Shown: positions 46,295 to 55,090, numbered from the stretch's first letter. The stretch: 64,000 nucleotides of DNA from Faecalicatena contorta (GCF_021531895.1 NZ_JAFBIX010000017.1:1-64000); one strand, 5' to 3'. Made by a program: numbers and translations. Notes: a model not told the origin generated them from the letters alone.

Positions 46295-46308
46295 CCGCTC
46301 TACCATCC

Positions 46309-47352
46309 TTACATTAACCTGCCGGAAACCGCAAAATGCGGAACATCCACAAACATTCCCTGGAATCCTGGTGTCATCTTTTTCATACACTCATCGGCAA
46401 AGATTACATCCCAGGAACCCGTTTCCACCAGCTCTATATAATCCTCTTCTTCTTTCAGTGAAACATCGCCATTTTTCTTTAATTCTCTCTTCATGGCAAA
46501 CCAGCTTGCAGATACAACTTCTGCGTTATCTGCGGTTCTGCTTCGAATCTCATCCCGGATCGCATTGGCAATTACCTGCTGATGCACTACTAAAACCTTC
46601 TTTCCGGCATAGTCCATCTCCGGCACCAGTTCTCCTGCCACAGGATATCCTACTTCATAAGGAGTTCCGAATTCCTTTTCCAGGTACTTTGCTGCCTCCA
46701 GCGCTGCCGGTGAGAGGACCAGATTCTTCTGTGCCGCAGAAGCTTTCTTCACCTCATCCAGACCATCACCCATTCCATAACAGATGGCCGAAGCATCTTC
46801 CTGATTTTTAAGAATTTCTCTAATCTTATCTGCAGCATCCAGGTCACTGAGATCCTGTGGCGTTGCTCCCAGAACCCCAATCCTTCCCTGTTCTATCGGC
46901 AGTTTTTCTTTGGCAAATCTCTGGAACAACGCCAGATAAGCCTTTTCCTCTCCTGCGTCATATAGTTCCATTCCATCGGTATCTACCGTCAGAATCGGCA
47001 AATCAATCCTCTTCTCACTCATACGTTCCAACGCACGATAATCCGTTCCAATAACTGCCGGAACCGGAGTCCCGATTACAGCGGCAAAGGAAACCTCCAG
47101 TTTGGAAGCCGCATCGGTAAGTTTCTCTACCAGCCGGTCATCTCTTCCTAAGATTGCATCCATATCCCGAAGTCCTGCGCTGAACACCGCACTTTTTCTG
47201 GAAAACCATCGAGGTTCATCAAATCCGCAGACATTCCCGGTACATCCTCCGGCATCACAGATCACAATGATTCCACCCAGTTCATATAGTACTGACACTG
47301 CACCAGACTGATCCGGTGCAAATGGCGTCAGATATTTTCTTAATCCTTTCAT
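46309..47352 (-). CDS. nitrogenase component 1-like subunit, small type (set B)
   Basis: Encodes 347 residues. It aligns by eye with the set A small subunit: LTPFAPDQSGAVSVLYELGG, IVICDAGGCTGNVCGFDEPR (Cys32, Cys37, Cys42), FSAGLRDMDAILGRDDRLVE and AAVIGTPVPAVIGTDYRAL. As in set A, the second cluster-Cys region of NifD/NifK has GTP in place of Cys. It follows the large subunit gene after 3 bases and is followed by hypF. It should form a heteromer with the 47356 product. Function unknown. Confidence 0.8.
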   Translation of the reverse strand: MKGLRKYLTPFAPDQSGAVSVLYELGGIIVICDAGGCTGNVCGFDEPRWFSRKSAVFSAGLRDMDAILGRDDRLVEKLTDAASKLEVSFAAVIGTPVPAVIGTDYRALERMSEKRIDLPILTVDTDGMELYDAGEEKAYLALFQRFAKEKLPIEQGRIGVLGATPQDLSDLDAADKIREILKNQEDASAICYGMGDGLDEVKKASAAQKNLVLSPAALEAAKYLEKEFGTPYEVGYPVAGELVPEMDYAGKKVLVVHQQVIANAIRDEIRSRTADNAEVVSASWFAMKRELKKNGDVSLKEEEDYIELVETGSWDVIFADECMKKMTPGFQGMFVDVPHFAVSGRLM

Positions 47353-47355
47353 AAT

Positions 47356-48648
47356 CTAAGCCTCCTCCTTTGCCGCAAGCAATGCTTCAAAGAGTCTTCT
47401 GACACCAGCATAACCATAGGGCTGCCGGTCTTGGTTCCAGACTACATTCGGACATCCCGGATGATAATATCCGGCATCCTTTCCGATGGTCAGGTTCACT
47501 TTCGAGCCCTTAGCATCATAATATAGCATGGTTGGTTCCAGATTCGAGAACACTTTTGTCTCAGGGCTTACCGCCGCAAGCTGTTTTAAATATACGAAAT
47601 TCTCCGCCGTCAGCGTTCCATAGATCTCCTTTACCTGAAATCCATAACGCACCAGTGCCAGTGAAAGTTCAAACGCGTCTCCATTCATACACTCTCCTAC
47701 TGCAAATGAAGCATCCGGACATGCCTGCCGGAACTTCTCCACAGCTCTCCTGGCCTGTTCTCTTACCTCTACATCAGAAAACTGTACTCCCAGAGCTGCA
47801 CCAAACGCGCGGTACTGGCTGGCAATCTTATCAATCTGATAAAGTCTTGTAAGTTCAATAAATGGAATCTTTAACCGGTCATGAAAATCTTCTGCCGCAA
47901 ATCTCGCTTCCGGATGCAGTACCAGATTGAAATTCGCCTCTGCCATCGTCAGATATTCATCATAATCCTGACAACGGGAAATTTCATGTACCGTCCTTAC
48001 ACCTGCGTCTTTTAGAAGATCATACAATTCACAGTCATCTACAAGGGGAGAGAAGAATCCAAGGAGATTGACCACATTTCCCTTTTTCTTCTTCGGTTCC
48101 AGAAGCGAATAAATAGACTGGCGCACATGAACCATCGGCGGTTTTCTTCCCTCACGGGTCAACGCATACATATAACATGGCCGCACCGGCAGTCCTGCTT
48201 CTTCCGTCGCGCGCCGGCAGATTCGTTCCATATCCGTTCCCAGAAGTGCATCCACACAGGTAATACAGATCATAACCACCGACGGCTTCTCTTCTCTGCC
48301 TTCACAAATCTCTTTTACCGCTTTCGGAATCTTCTTCAGATGACGGCCAGTCACGATATCCGTCTCATCCATCAACAGATAGAAGAACCTGTCATGATAT
48401 TCCCTCATCGAACTGATCATAGAAGTATTCCTTCCGCAACATCCAGGTGCCACGATCAGCATAATAGATCCTGGTACCGCAAGCCCTGCACGCTTTACCC
48501 CGAACCCTTCTGCCCCCGGAGAGTTGAATGCCAATGTTGCCGGCGAACTGTAGATCAGATGTGTATTTGATATCAGCTGCGGCGGAATGGCATCTTTACC
48601 AAGCTTCACCAATTCTTCCGCAGTACAGTAGTAAACTTCCTGTCTCAT
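47356..48648 (-). CDS. nitrogenase component 1-like subunit, large type (set B)
   Basis: Encodes 430 residues. Superfamily features: [33 protein letters not shown] (Cys70, Cys71), [20 protein letters not shown], which resembles the ExdxVfGgxxkL motif of NifD/K, and [20 protein letters not shown] (Cys128, Cys131). A later [15 protein letters not shown] region fits the family's Rossmann-like domains. Sequence similarity to the set A large subunit is low, so the two sets are not recent duplicates. The ATG overlaps the reductase stop as ATGA. Confidence 0.82.
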   Translation of the reverse strand: MRQEVYYCTAEELVKLGKDAIPPQLISNTHLIYSSPATLAFNSPGAEGFGVKRAGLAVPGSIMLIVAPGCCGRNTSMISSMREYHDRFFYLLMDETDIVTGRHLKKIPKAVKEICEGREEKPSVVMICITCVDALLGTDMERICRRATEEAGLPVRPCYMYALTREGRKPPMVHVRQSIYSLLEPKKKKGNVVNLLGFFSPLVDDCELYDLLKDAGVRTVHEISRCQDYDEYLTMAEANFNLVLHPEARFAAEDFHDRLKIPFIELTRLYQIDKIASQYRAFGAALGVQFSDVEVREQARRAVEKFRQACPDASFAVGECMNGDAFELSLALVRYGFQVKEIYGTLTAENFVYLKQLAAVSPETKVFSNLEPTMLYYDAKGSKVNLTIGKDAGYYHPGCPNVVWNQDRQPYGYAGVRRLFEALLAAKEEA

Positions 48649-49406
48649 ACTTCCTCCTCATTTTCCAACAATAATTTCGCCAGTTCAAAAAAGCGCTGGC
48701 TGATCGGTGATTCCGGTTCCCCTTCAATCACTGTCTTTCCCTGATCCTCATAGCGAATGATCTCATCACTTCTTGGGATCTCGCCAACGATTGGAATATG
48801 ACTCTTCTCAGAAAATGCCTGAACCTTTTCCGTCTCATTTTCCACATTCCGGTGATTCAGCACAATCCCAAATACTCTGGCATAGCTTCGGTCTTCAAAG
48901 TTCTTCACCGCACGTGAGATATTATCTGCCGCATACAATGCCATCTTCTCACCGGAAGTTACAATCAGAACCTTCTCGGCATATCCTTCCCGGATCGGTG
49001 CTGCGAATCCACCACAGACAACATCCCCAAGCACATCATACAGAACCACATCCGGTTCGTAATTCTCGAACAACTTCATATCCTCCAGAAGCTGGAACGT
49101 AGCAATAATTCCTCTCCCGGCACAGCCAAGTCCCGGTGTAGGACCTCCCGTCTCAATACAAAGCACACCGCCAAATCCTTCCTTGGAGATGTCTTCCAGC
49201 TTCTCCGGTTCTTCATCCTCTTCTCTCATATAATTCATCACCGGTCTTAAGGGTTCTCCGCCTAACAGATTGATCGTAGAATCCGCTTTCGGATCACACC
49301 CAATCTGTATAACCTTCTTGCCCAGCATCGCAAAGGCAGCCGCCAGATTCGATGTGACTGTAGACTTCCCGATACCACCCTTTCCGTAGATTGCAACTTT
49401 AAGCAT
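48645..49406 (-). CDS. NifH-like iron protein (set B)
   Basis: Encodes 253 residues, beginning [20 protein letters not shown]. Walker A is at 8-15, CDPKADST at 37-44, cluster ligands Cys95 (GLGCAGRGI) and Cys131 (DVVCGGF), and Arg98. It is close to the set A reductase throughout. The frame is open further upstream to 49517, but that part coincides with the leader hairpin and lacks homology; GGGAGG lies 5 bases before the ATG at 49406. It is the first gene of the operon and should be the ATP-dependent electron donor for the set B pair. Confidence 0.9.
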   Translation of the reverse strand: MLKVAIYGKGGIGKSTVTSNLAAAFAMLGKKVIQIGCDPKADSTINLLGGEPLRPVMNYMREEDEEPEKLEDISKEGFGGVLCIETGGPTPGLGCAGRGIIATFQLLEDMKLFENYEPDVVLYDVLGDVVCGGFAAPIREGYAEKVLIVTSGEKMALYAADNISRAVKNFEDRSYARVFGIVLNHRNVENETEKVQAFSEKSHIPIVGEIPRSDEIIRYEDQGKTVIEGEPESPISQRFFELAKLLLENEEEV

Positions 49407-49655
49407 AATAACCTCCCACAATTGTATCTTCTTTTCCCACCAACAAAGAAAAAGCTCCTCTACCGCTGCGGTAAAAGAGCTATACATATTATCCGACATC
49501 AATAAAAATCCTGCCATAATAATGAAAGATTCCTATCACATATTTTCCCATATATACCACTATTCCCGCTCGGATATTCCTTGCCGTCAGAGTCTGTAAT
49601 TTTTCATCTTATCTGCATTCAGATTGAAAAGATTCTCTCCGTCTGCGATGGTTGA
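49407..49655 (-). promoter_or_regulatory. structured leader RNA of the nitrogenase-like/hyp operon (unassigned)
   Basis: About 245 bases separate the predicted transcription start (about 49653) from the first gene. The leader holds several purine-rich and hairpin-forming segments, then an intrinsic terminator (49448-49481) and the ribosome site. This promoter-leader-terminator-gene order is that of a riboswitch or attenuator. I compared it from memory with TPP, cobalamin, SAM, Moco, NiCo, guanidine and fluoride classes and saw no match. The ligand is unknown. Confidence 0.55.
49448..49481 (-). terminator. leader terminator before the first NifH-like gene
   Basis: On the minus strand AGCTCTTTTACCGC pairs with GCGGTAGAGGAGCT (14 bp, with G-U pairs) and is followed by TTTTTC. 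It lies 42 bases before the start codon, downstream of a strong promoter, so it can only work as a conditional terminator of this operon. Confidence 0.8.
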
Positions 49656-49659
49656 TTTT

Positions 49660-49688
49660 ATTATATCTTATCTATCCAAATGCGTCAA
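49660..49688 (-). promoter_or_regulatory. strong sigma-A-type promoter of the 11-gene operon
   Basis: On the minus strand TTGACG, 17 bases, TATAAT, matching 11 of 12 consensus positions with ideal spacing. Its -35 overlaps the end of the truncated MATE gene. Confidence 0.85.
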
Positions 49689-50356
49689 TGAACGTTATAA
49701 ATGTCACAAAGCGTTAAAATGGGGATTGCTGCTCCCCATTGTCCGATCACGGTCGCCATAGCGGCTCCTTTGATTCCATATGCAGGAAGGCCGGCCAGAC
49801 CGAAGATGAAGATTGGATCCAGAATCAGATTGGTAAGCGCACCTGCGATTAATGTCACCATGCTGTCAAATGTATCACCGATTGACTGCAGAGATCTCTG
49901 GAACATCGTTCCGACGAACGTACCTGCACAGAAGATCATACAGATGGACAGGTACTCTTCGCAGAACGCTCCAATCGTCTTCTCATCTGTAGATAACGAA
50001 ACAAACCATCCTGAGCAGAATATTCCTAATATCACAAATACCAGTGTGCCAGCTCCGGCCAAAATGACACCTGTAGCAGCAATATTTTCCGTCACCTCGT
50101 AATCCTTTGCCCCAATACTCTTAGACAGTAACGCATTGATTCCCACACTGGTTCCTACCGCCACTGCTATCATAAGAAGCTGAACCGGGAAGGCAAGCAA
50201 CGTTGCCGTCAGCGCATCTTCTCCGATTCTTGCCACAAAGACACTATCAACAATATTATATAATGACTGCACCAGAAGAGAGATCATTAGAGGCAGCGAC
50301 ATGTTGATGATTAGTTTTGGCATTGCCATAGTTCCCATTTTGTTCTTCGTTTCCAT
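49685..50356 (-). pseudogene. truncated MATE family efflux transporter (N-terminal half)
   Basis: About 223 residues from METKNKMGTMAMPKLIINMS; GGAGG precedes the ATG. The N-lobe of a MATE protein is clear: LLVQSLYNIVDSVFVARIGE, AVGTSVGINALLSKSIGAKD and TNLILDPIFIFGL. MATE proteins have about 450 residues and twelve helices; this one stops after six helices at GQWGAAIPILTLCDIYNVH. The downstream half is gone and its place is taken by the promoter of the nitrogenase-like operon. It is probably non-functional. Confidence 0.8.
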
Positions 50357-50538
50357 ACTTATCCTCCACTTTAAAATATTAAAAAAGTGCAAACCAAATC
50401 AATGGTTTGCACATTCACTTTCTATACCTTTCATTCAAAACACTCTTTTATCAAAACACTCTTAACTCCGTCAAAATTATGTCCTATAATAATATCATAC
50501 TTTTACAATATATAGAAATTCAAAAGGAGACCCTTTTA

Positions 50539-51090
50539 ATGAAAGTAATCGATCTTACCCATACAATCTGCGAAAATATGCCTGTATACCCGGGAACAGA
50601 GCCTCCTACCCTGGAACCATCAAGCACTTACGCGGAAAATGGATTCAAAGAAACAAAAGTAACCTTGTTCACACATATCGGCACACATATGGATCCGCCC
50701 GCCCATATATTTCCGGGACGAACGACTCTGGATCAATTCCCGGCAGAACAATTTATCGGGAAAGCACTGGTCATCGACTGCCGTGATTTAAAACCGGGGT
50801 CCGCGATAACCATGGCATCTCTGGTGAAATACGGAACAACTGTCAAATCCGCAGACTTTCTTTTATTTAATCTGGGATGGGACAAGTTCTGGGGAACGGA
50901 TGCCTATTTTGGCGATTATCCTTGTATTGACGATGAAGTATTAGACTTTATTATTCATGGGCATTATAAAGGAATCGGCTTCGATGTCATAGGTCTTGAT
51001 CCTATCGCAGATGAGAATCTGACACGACACAAAAAGTTATTCCAGTCCACAGATATCATCAATATGATCTTCCGAAGATATTCGAAAGCA
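50539..51090 (+). pseudogene. 3'-truncated cyclase/kynurenine formamidase-like gene
   Basis: Starts MKVIDLTHTICENMPVYPGT with AAAGGAG 8 bases upstream. The metal-binding HIGTHMDPPAHIF (about 50-62) and the family blocks LLFNLGWDKFW and GIGFDVIGLDPIADENLTRH are intact. After KKLFQSTDIIN (about residue 177) the homology stops and the frame runs through the glgA terminator. The last 30 or so residues of the family, which form part of the fold, are missing. A partly active product cannot be excluded. Confidence 0.75.
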
Positions 51091-51136
51091 AAAACCCCTT
51101 TCTCCAGACTCATCCGTCTGAAGAAAAGGGGTTTTA
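51090..51136. terminator. bidirectional terminator between cyclase remnant and glgA
   Basis: AAAACCCCTTT and AAAGGGGTTTT enclose an inner CAGAC/GTCTG helix, with A-run and T-run on either side, so it can work on both strands. The glgA stop lies 12 bases away. Confidence 0.9.
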
Positions 51137-51147
51137 TTATATCATCT

Positions 51148-53145
51148 CTACCATGTCAATTCCAGATACAGGTCTTTATATTGCTGAGCAGATTTATCCC
51201 AGGAGAAATCCTTATCCATATCTCTCTGAACCATCTCATCCCAGCACCAGCGATTGGTGAAGTACAAGGTCTTTGCTCTGTTGATTGCATCCAGCAAAAG
51301 ACCAGCGTCATAATAATTAAAGGTGAAACCATTTCCTGTATTTGTAAACATATTATAAGGCTCTACCGTATCTTTTAATCCGCCTGTCTCCCGGACAATC
51401 GGGATTGTACCATAATGCATGGCAATCAGCTGTGTCAGTCCGCAAGGTTCAAACTGAGACGGTACCAAAAAGGCATCTGCACCGGCATAGATTCTGTGAG
51501 CTCTCGTCTCATCATACATAATGTTCGAGCACACATTTCCTTTATATGCATTTTCATAATAGCGGAAGGAATTCTCATACACATCGTCTCCGGTTCCCAA
51601 GACAACAACCTGTGTATGTTCGTCCATAATCTGCGGAAGAATCGCATTGACCAGATCCAGTCCTTTCTGATCTGTCAGTCGGGATATTAATCCGATAACA
51701 AACTTGTGATCATCTTGCTCCAATCCCAGCTCTTCCTGTAATTTTCGTTTATTTTCCTTCTTCTTATCCAATACATCTGTAATGTCATAGTTGGCATATA
51801 ATCTAGAATCTGTGCTGGTATTCCAGATATCATAGTCAATTCCGTTGACAATTCCTCTTAATTTGCCAGAATGATATCTTAAATGAGCATCCAGCTTCTC
51901 ACCATAATAATCCGTCTGAATCTCTCCGGCATATGTATGGCTGACCGTAGTAATGACATTTGAATAAGTCAAGCCACCTTTTAACATATTGGCATCGTTG
52001 TAACTTACCTTCAATGCATCTTTATTGAACACATAATCCGGCAGTCCTGACCAATAACGGATTGTAGGAATATTGTAGATTCCCTGGAACCGCAGATTAT
52101 GGATAGTCAGAATCGTCTTTGCAGAAGTCAGTTTCGTATCTTCAAATAACGTTCTCAAATATACTGGAACCAAGGCTGCCTGCCAGTCATGGCAATGAAT
52201 AATATCCGGAATCCAGTCCATATAATTCAATGCTGCCAATGCTGCCTTTGCAAAATAGCAATACTTCGGAATATCATCGATCAGATTCGTATATGGATTA
52301 CCGCTGCTGAAGAATTCTTCATTATCAATGAAATCATATACTACTCCATCCCAGACATATTCCATAATTCCAACGTAGAATGATCTTCCATCGGAACACA
52401 GATTCATCTCAAAAGATCCCTTATAGATCATCTTCTCCTGGTATTTCCATGGAATACATTTATAACGTGGAAGAATTACTTTTACATCACAGTTCTGTTT
52501 TACCAGTGCTTTTGGCAATGCATACATAACATCACCAAGACCACCTGTCTTAACAAACGGATAACACTCAGAGCCAATAAATGCAACACTTCTTCTCGGA
52601 GTCTGGCGCACCTCAAATGTTGGTTCTTCTACAACTTCTGGTTCTGCTGGTTTTACTTCTTCTGCAGCTGGTGCTTTTACCTCTTCTGCCTTTGGTTCTT
52701 CTACGACAGCTTCCTTCACTTCTTCTGCCTTTGGTTCTTCTGCGACAGCTTCCTTCACTTCTTCTACCTTTGGTTCTTCTGCGACAGCTTCCTTCACTTT
52801 CTCTGCTTTTGGTTCCTCTGTCTTTGCCTTGGTCTCTTTCTTTGCTGCTGCCTTTGGCTTCTCTTCTTTTGCTTTTGTTTCTTTCTTTGCTGCTGTCTTC
52901 GGCTTCTCTTCTTTTGCTTTTGTTTCTTTCTTTGCTGCTGCCTTTGGCTTCTCTGCTTTCACAGTTTCTACTGGTTCTATCTTTTCTGCTTTTACTTCTT
53001 CAACCTTCTTCTCTTCTGGTTTCACTGCAGTCGCTTTTGTCTCGGTTATTTTTGCTGTGGTTGTTTTTGCTGCAGTTTTCTTTGCAGTTGTCTTGGTTGC
53101 AGCTGGTTTCTTGGTTGTTGCTTTGGTAGCTTGTTTCTTAGCCAT
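51148..53145 (-). CDS. glgA: glycogen synthase with Lys/Ala/Glu-rich N-terminal extension
   Basis: Encodes 665 residues; GlgA proteins are about 480. Residues 184-665 are a complete GT5 domain: SVAFIGSECYPFVKTGGLGD with the ADP-glucose-binding KTGGL, IIHCHDWQAALVPVYL, VSHTYAGEIQ, GIDYDIWN, GLISRLTDQKGLDL and PSQFEPCGLTQLIAM. It extends glycogen from ADP-glucose. Residues 1-180 are low complexity: TKKPAATKTTAKK-type at first, then repeats of AKKETKAKEEKPK and EEPKAEEVKEAV. These resemble histone H1-like or TonB-linker sequences and are coded by imperfect tandem DNA repeats (52640-53130). The ATG has GGAGG at 6 bases, so the extension is translated. Confidence 0.93.
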   Translation of the reverse strand: MAKKQATKATTKKPAATKTTAKKTAAKTTTAKITETKATAVKPEEKKVEEVKAEKIEPVETVKAEKPKAAAKKETKAKEEKPKTAAKKETKAKEEKPKAAAKKETKAKTEEPKAEKVKEAVAEEPKVEEVKEAVAEEPKAEEVKEAVVEEPKAEEVKAPAAEEVKPAEPEVVEEPTFEVRQTPRRSVAFIGSECYPFVKTGGLGDVMYALPKALVKQNCDVKVILPRYKCIPWKYQEKMIYKGSFEMNLCSDGRSFYVGIMEYVWDGVVYDFIDNEEFFSSGNPYTNLIDDIPKYCYFAKAALAALNYMDWIPDIIHCHDWQAALVPVYLRTLFEDTKLTSAKTILTIHNLRFQGIYNIPTIRYWSGLPDYVFNKDALKVSYNDANMLKGGLTYSNVITTVSHTYAGEIQTDYYGEKLDAHLRYHSGKLRGIVNGIDYDIWNTSTDSRLYANYDITDVLDKKKENKRKLQEELGLEQDDHKFVIGLISRLTDQKGLDLVNAILPQIMDEHTQVVVLGTGDDVYENSFRYYENAYKGNVCSNIMYDETRAHRIYAGADAFLVPSQFEPCGLTQLIAMHYGTIPIVRETGGLKDTVEPYNMFTNTGNGFTFNYYDAGLLLDAINRAKTLYFTNRWCWDEMVQRDMDKDFSWDKSAQQYKDLYLELTW

Positions 53146-53271
53146 CTAATACCTCCAAAATAAATATAACATTTTACTCTTTATGATCTTAACTTCAAGC
53201 AAATATTTTAAATCATAGAATATTATATCACAAATGCTATATTTGGCAAATATCATAATTATGGCTGCTTT

Positions 53272-54084
53272 TTACTGACAGATTTCTTTGAACGAAATAT
53301 TCAATTCTCCGACGCCTCCATCAATCTCTATTCGATTACTGCCGGCTCCATAAATGGAATCATCATGCATTTTCTGATTCTCCAGTTTCGCCTCCCCGAT
53401 TCCTTTATCAAGTTCAATTCTATAATCTTCAGCTGTCCCTTCCAGTGTAAGATTCGTCTCTCCGAGTCCATAATCAATGCTGCCGGCTCCTTCAAGTCTT
53501 CCAGATAGATTTAATTCTCCGATTCCCATATCGATATCGGCATTATGCAGATGTCCATCTGCGATCGTAACATCTCCAATGCCTCCGTCAATTTCTGCCT
53601 GATTCAATGACTGAATCCTTCCTGCCTTCAATTCTCCTACTCCAAGATTCATAACCAGAGAATCTGTCAAAAGCTCATCTATTGTTACTTCTCCAACACC
53701 AGTATTTAATTCAACGGATTCAAACATCGTCTCTTCCGGGATTGTAAGTACCACTTTCATATTGTTCAAATGTGACATAAAGAATGGCCTTTTTTCTCTG
53801 ATTTCCAGACGCCTGCCGTTTAACTCATAGGAAATATACTTGTGATTTGTCTCCAGTTTCAATTGCTTCCCGGTCTTTATTTCAAGTTCCGCAGCATTTA
53901 TATCAATAATAAGATCTGTAACATCATTCTCAATAACATATTCACTCATCTTTCCTTCTGTACCATCGCTGACCAGGCCAAAAACAACACCCACTGCTCC
54001 ACATATTCCACTTAAGATACTGATACTTAAAAAGATTGCAAATGCCAATGCCAAATATTTAATAACTTTCTGTCCCGTTGTCAT
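53272..54084 (-). CDS. DUF4097-type beta-repeat membrane protein
   Basis: About 270 residues. One N-terminal helix (VIKYLALAFAIFLSISILSG) is followed by an extended beta-helix-like region with repeated GxGE/GIGD motifs: TGVGEVTIDELL, LGVGELKAGRIQ, GGIGDVTIADG, MGIGELNLSG, YGLGETNLT, KGIGEAKL and GGVGELNIS. This is the pattern of DUF4097/DUF4098 adhesin-like proteins common in envelope-stress operons. The start overlaps the LiaF-like stop as ATGA. Confidence 0.8.
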   Translation of the reverse strand: MTTGQKVIKYLALAFAIFLSISILSGICGAVGVVFGLVSDGTEGKMSEYVIENDVTDLIIDINAAELEIKTGKQLKLETNHKYISYELNGRRLEIREKRPFFMSHLNNMKVVLTIPEETMFESVELNTGVGEVTIDELLTDSLVMNLGVGELKAGRIQSLNQAEIDGGIGDVTIADGHLHNADIDMGIGELNLSGRLEGAGSIDYGLGETNLTLEGTAEDYRIELDKGIGEAKLENQKMHDDSIYGAGSNRIEIDGGVGELNISFKEICQ

Positions 54085-54764
54085 TTTACATCCACACCTC
54101 CGAAAATACATGTACAGTTAATGTAAATCGTGCATCTGTTGTCCTTTGAATTCTGATGTTTTTTCGCATCCGCGCCGCCAAAAAGAGAATTGGAATTTAT
54201 TTTTACATTGACTCCATCTGGAACAAGGATATCAATACCTCCAAAAATACTGCTGGCCGTTATCACAGCATCTTCTTCAATAATTGCATTTCTCAAGTCA
54301 CACTTTACACCGCCAAAGACTGCTGTAAGTTCTGCTCCCTTGAAATCCTCATAAGAAAAATTGATATTCTGCCCGGAAAATGCTGCAAAAGCTATCTTAA
54401 CTTCCTCACCATTCATTTTCATCGTTTTCATAATCTCCGAACTTTTATTTCCCACAATTCCTCTCAGGATCATTTTCACACCAAAAACCGCAATGATCAC
54501 CGGAACTAAAAGTTTCCACAGCAAATCAAAATCCAAAACATTCTGACATGCAAGAAGCAAGAATATTCCAATCAGGAGCCCGACCAGGCTGGCAGTCCTG
54601 TCACCGTTGTTAAATAACCCAATAAAACTTGGAATAATAATAAATAAAGTCCACCATCCGTCAAAAAATATCTCGATATTCGTAATTCCAAATGCATTGA
54701 GAGCCAATACTGCACTTATCGCAATCAATACAATCCCCCATAAAATATTGTTTATTCTTTTCAT
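54081..54764 (-). CDS. LiaF-like membrane protein
   Basis: About 227 residues. Residues 1-100 hold about four membrane helices (NNILWGIVLIAISAVLALNA, IFFDGWWTLFIIIPSFIGLF). The C-terminal domain has repeated FGG turns: LTAVFGGVKCDLRNA, SSIFGGIDILVPDGVNVKIN, SLFGGADAK and CIFGGVDVK, as in LiaF/YvqF. LiaF represses LiaRS in Bacillus; no liaRS is here. AAGGAGG precedes the ATG at 54764; upstream codons of the longer frame pass through a hairpin. Confidence 0.8.
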   Translation of the reverse strand: MKRINNILWGIVLIAISAVLALNAFGITNIEIFFDGWWTLFIIIPSFIGLFNNGDRTASLVGLLIGIFLLLACQNVLDFDLLWKLLVPVIIAVFGVKMILRGIVGNKSSEIMKTMKMNGEEVKIAFAAFSGQNINFSYEDFKGAELTAVFGGVKCDLRNAIIEEDAVITASSIFGGIDILVPDGVNVKINSNSLFGGADAKKHQNSKDNRCTIYINCTCIFGGVDVK

Positions 54765-54802
54765 CTCATTTTCCTCCTTCACTTTGTATAGTTGTATTCT
54801 AA

Positions 54803-54836
54803 AAAAAATCCGCCTTATTCGATAGGCAGATTTTTC
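54803..54836 (-). terminator. terminator-like hairpin upstream of the LiaF-like gene
   Basis: AAAAATCTGCC and GGCGGATTTTTTTT form a hairpin with a T-run on the minus strand, 39 bases before the LiaF-like start. There is no gene upstream on this strand within 700 bases, so it may be a leader attenuator or belong to plus-strand read-out. Confidence 0.55.
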
Positions 54837-55090
54837 AGGAGATTGTGTCAATTATTTAGACTCGTATGATTTTGTAATTCATTTATTGTCTTCCAATATT
54901 TATTATGATAAAATACAGCCAAAGCATTTTATTTCTATTAGTCTAAGCAAAACACATCTGAAATTCATCTCAATCATCAGAAAATCTTAGAAATCTCAAT
55001 GCTTGATTACCCACATAACAGCAGAGGATTTCCAGGATGGACTAAGATGCACTTAAAAACCTCTGCAAGAATAGAAAAAGGAGGTCTTTT

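Noticed and set aside
38025-49406. Nitrogen fixation genes nifHDK
   Set aside because: The NifD/K-like chains are too short, FeMo-cofactor ligands cannot be found, and nifB, nifE and nifN are absent. The NifH-like proteins alone do not support nitrogenase.
38025-49406. CfbCD (coenzyme F430) or BchLNB (chlorophyll) system
   Set aside because: CfbD is a single-subunit component 1 protein in methanogens, and chlorophyll genes make no sense in this host; each set here has two different component 1-like chains next to hyp genes. Formal trees are still needed.
52581-53129. Plus-strand Leu-rich frame opposite the glgA tail
   Set aside because: It is the antisense shadow of the Lys/Glu-rich repeats in glgA; the Leu/Ser repetition follows from their codons.
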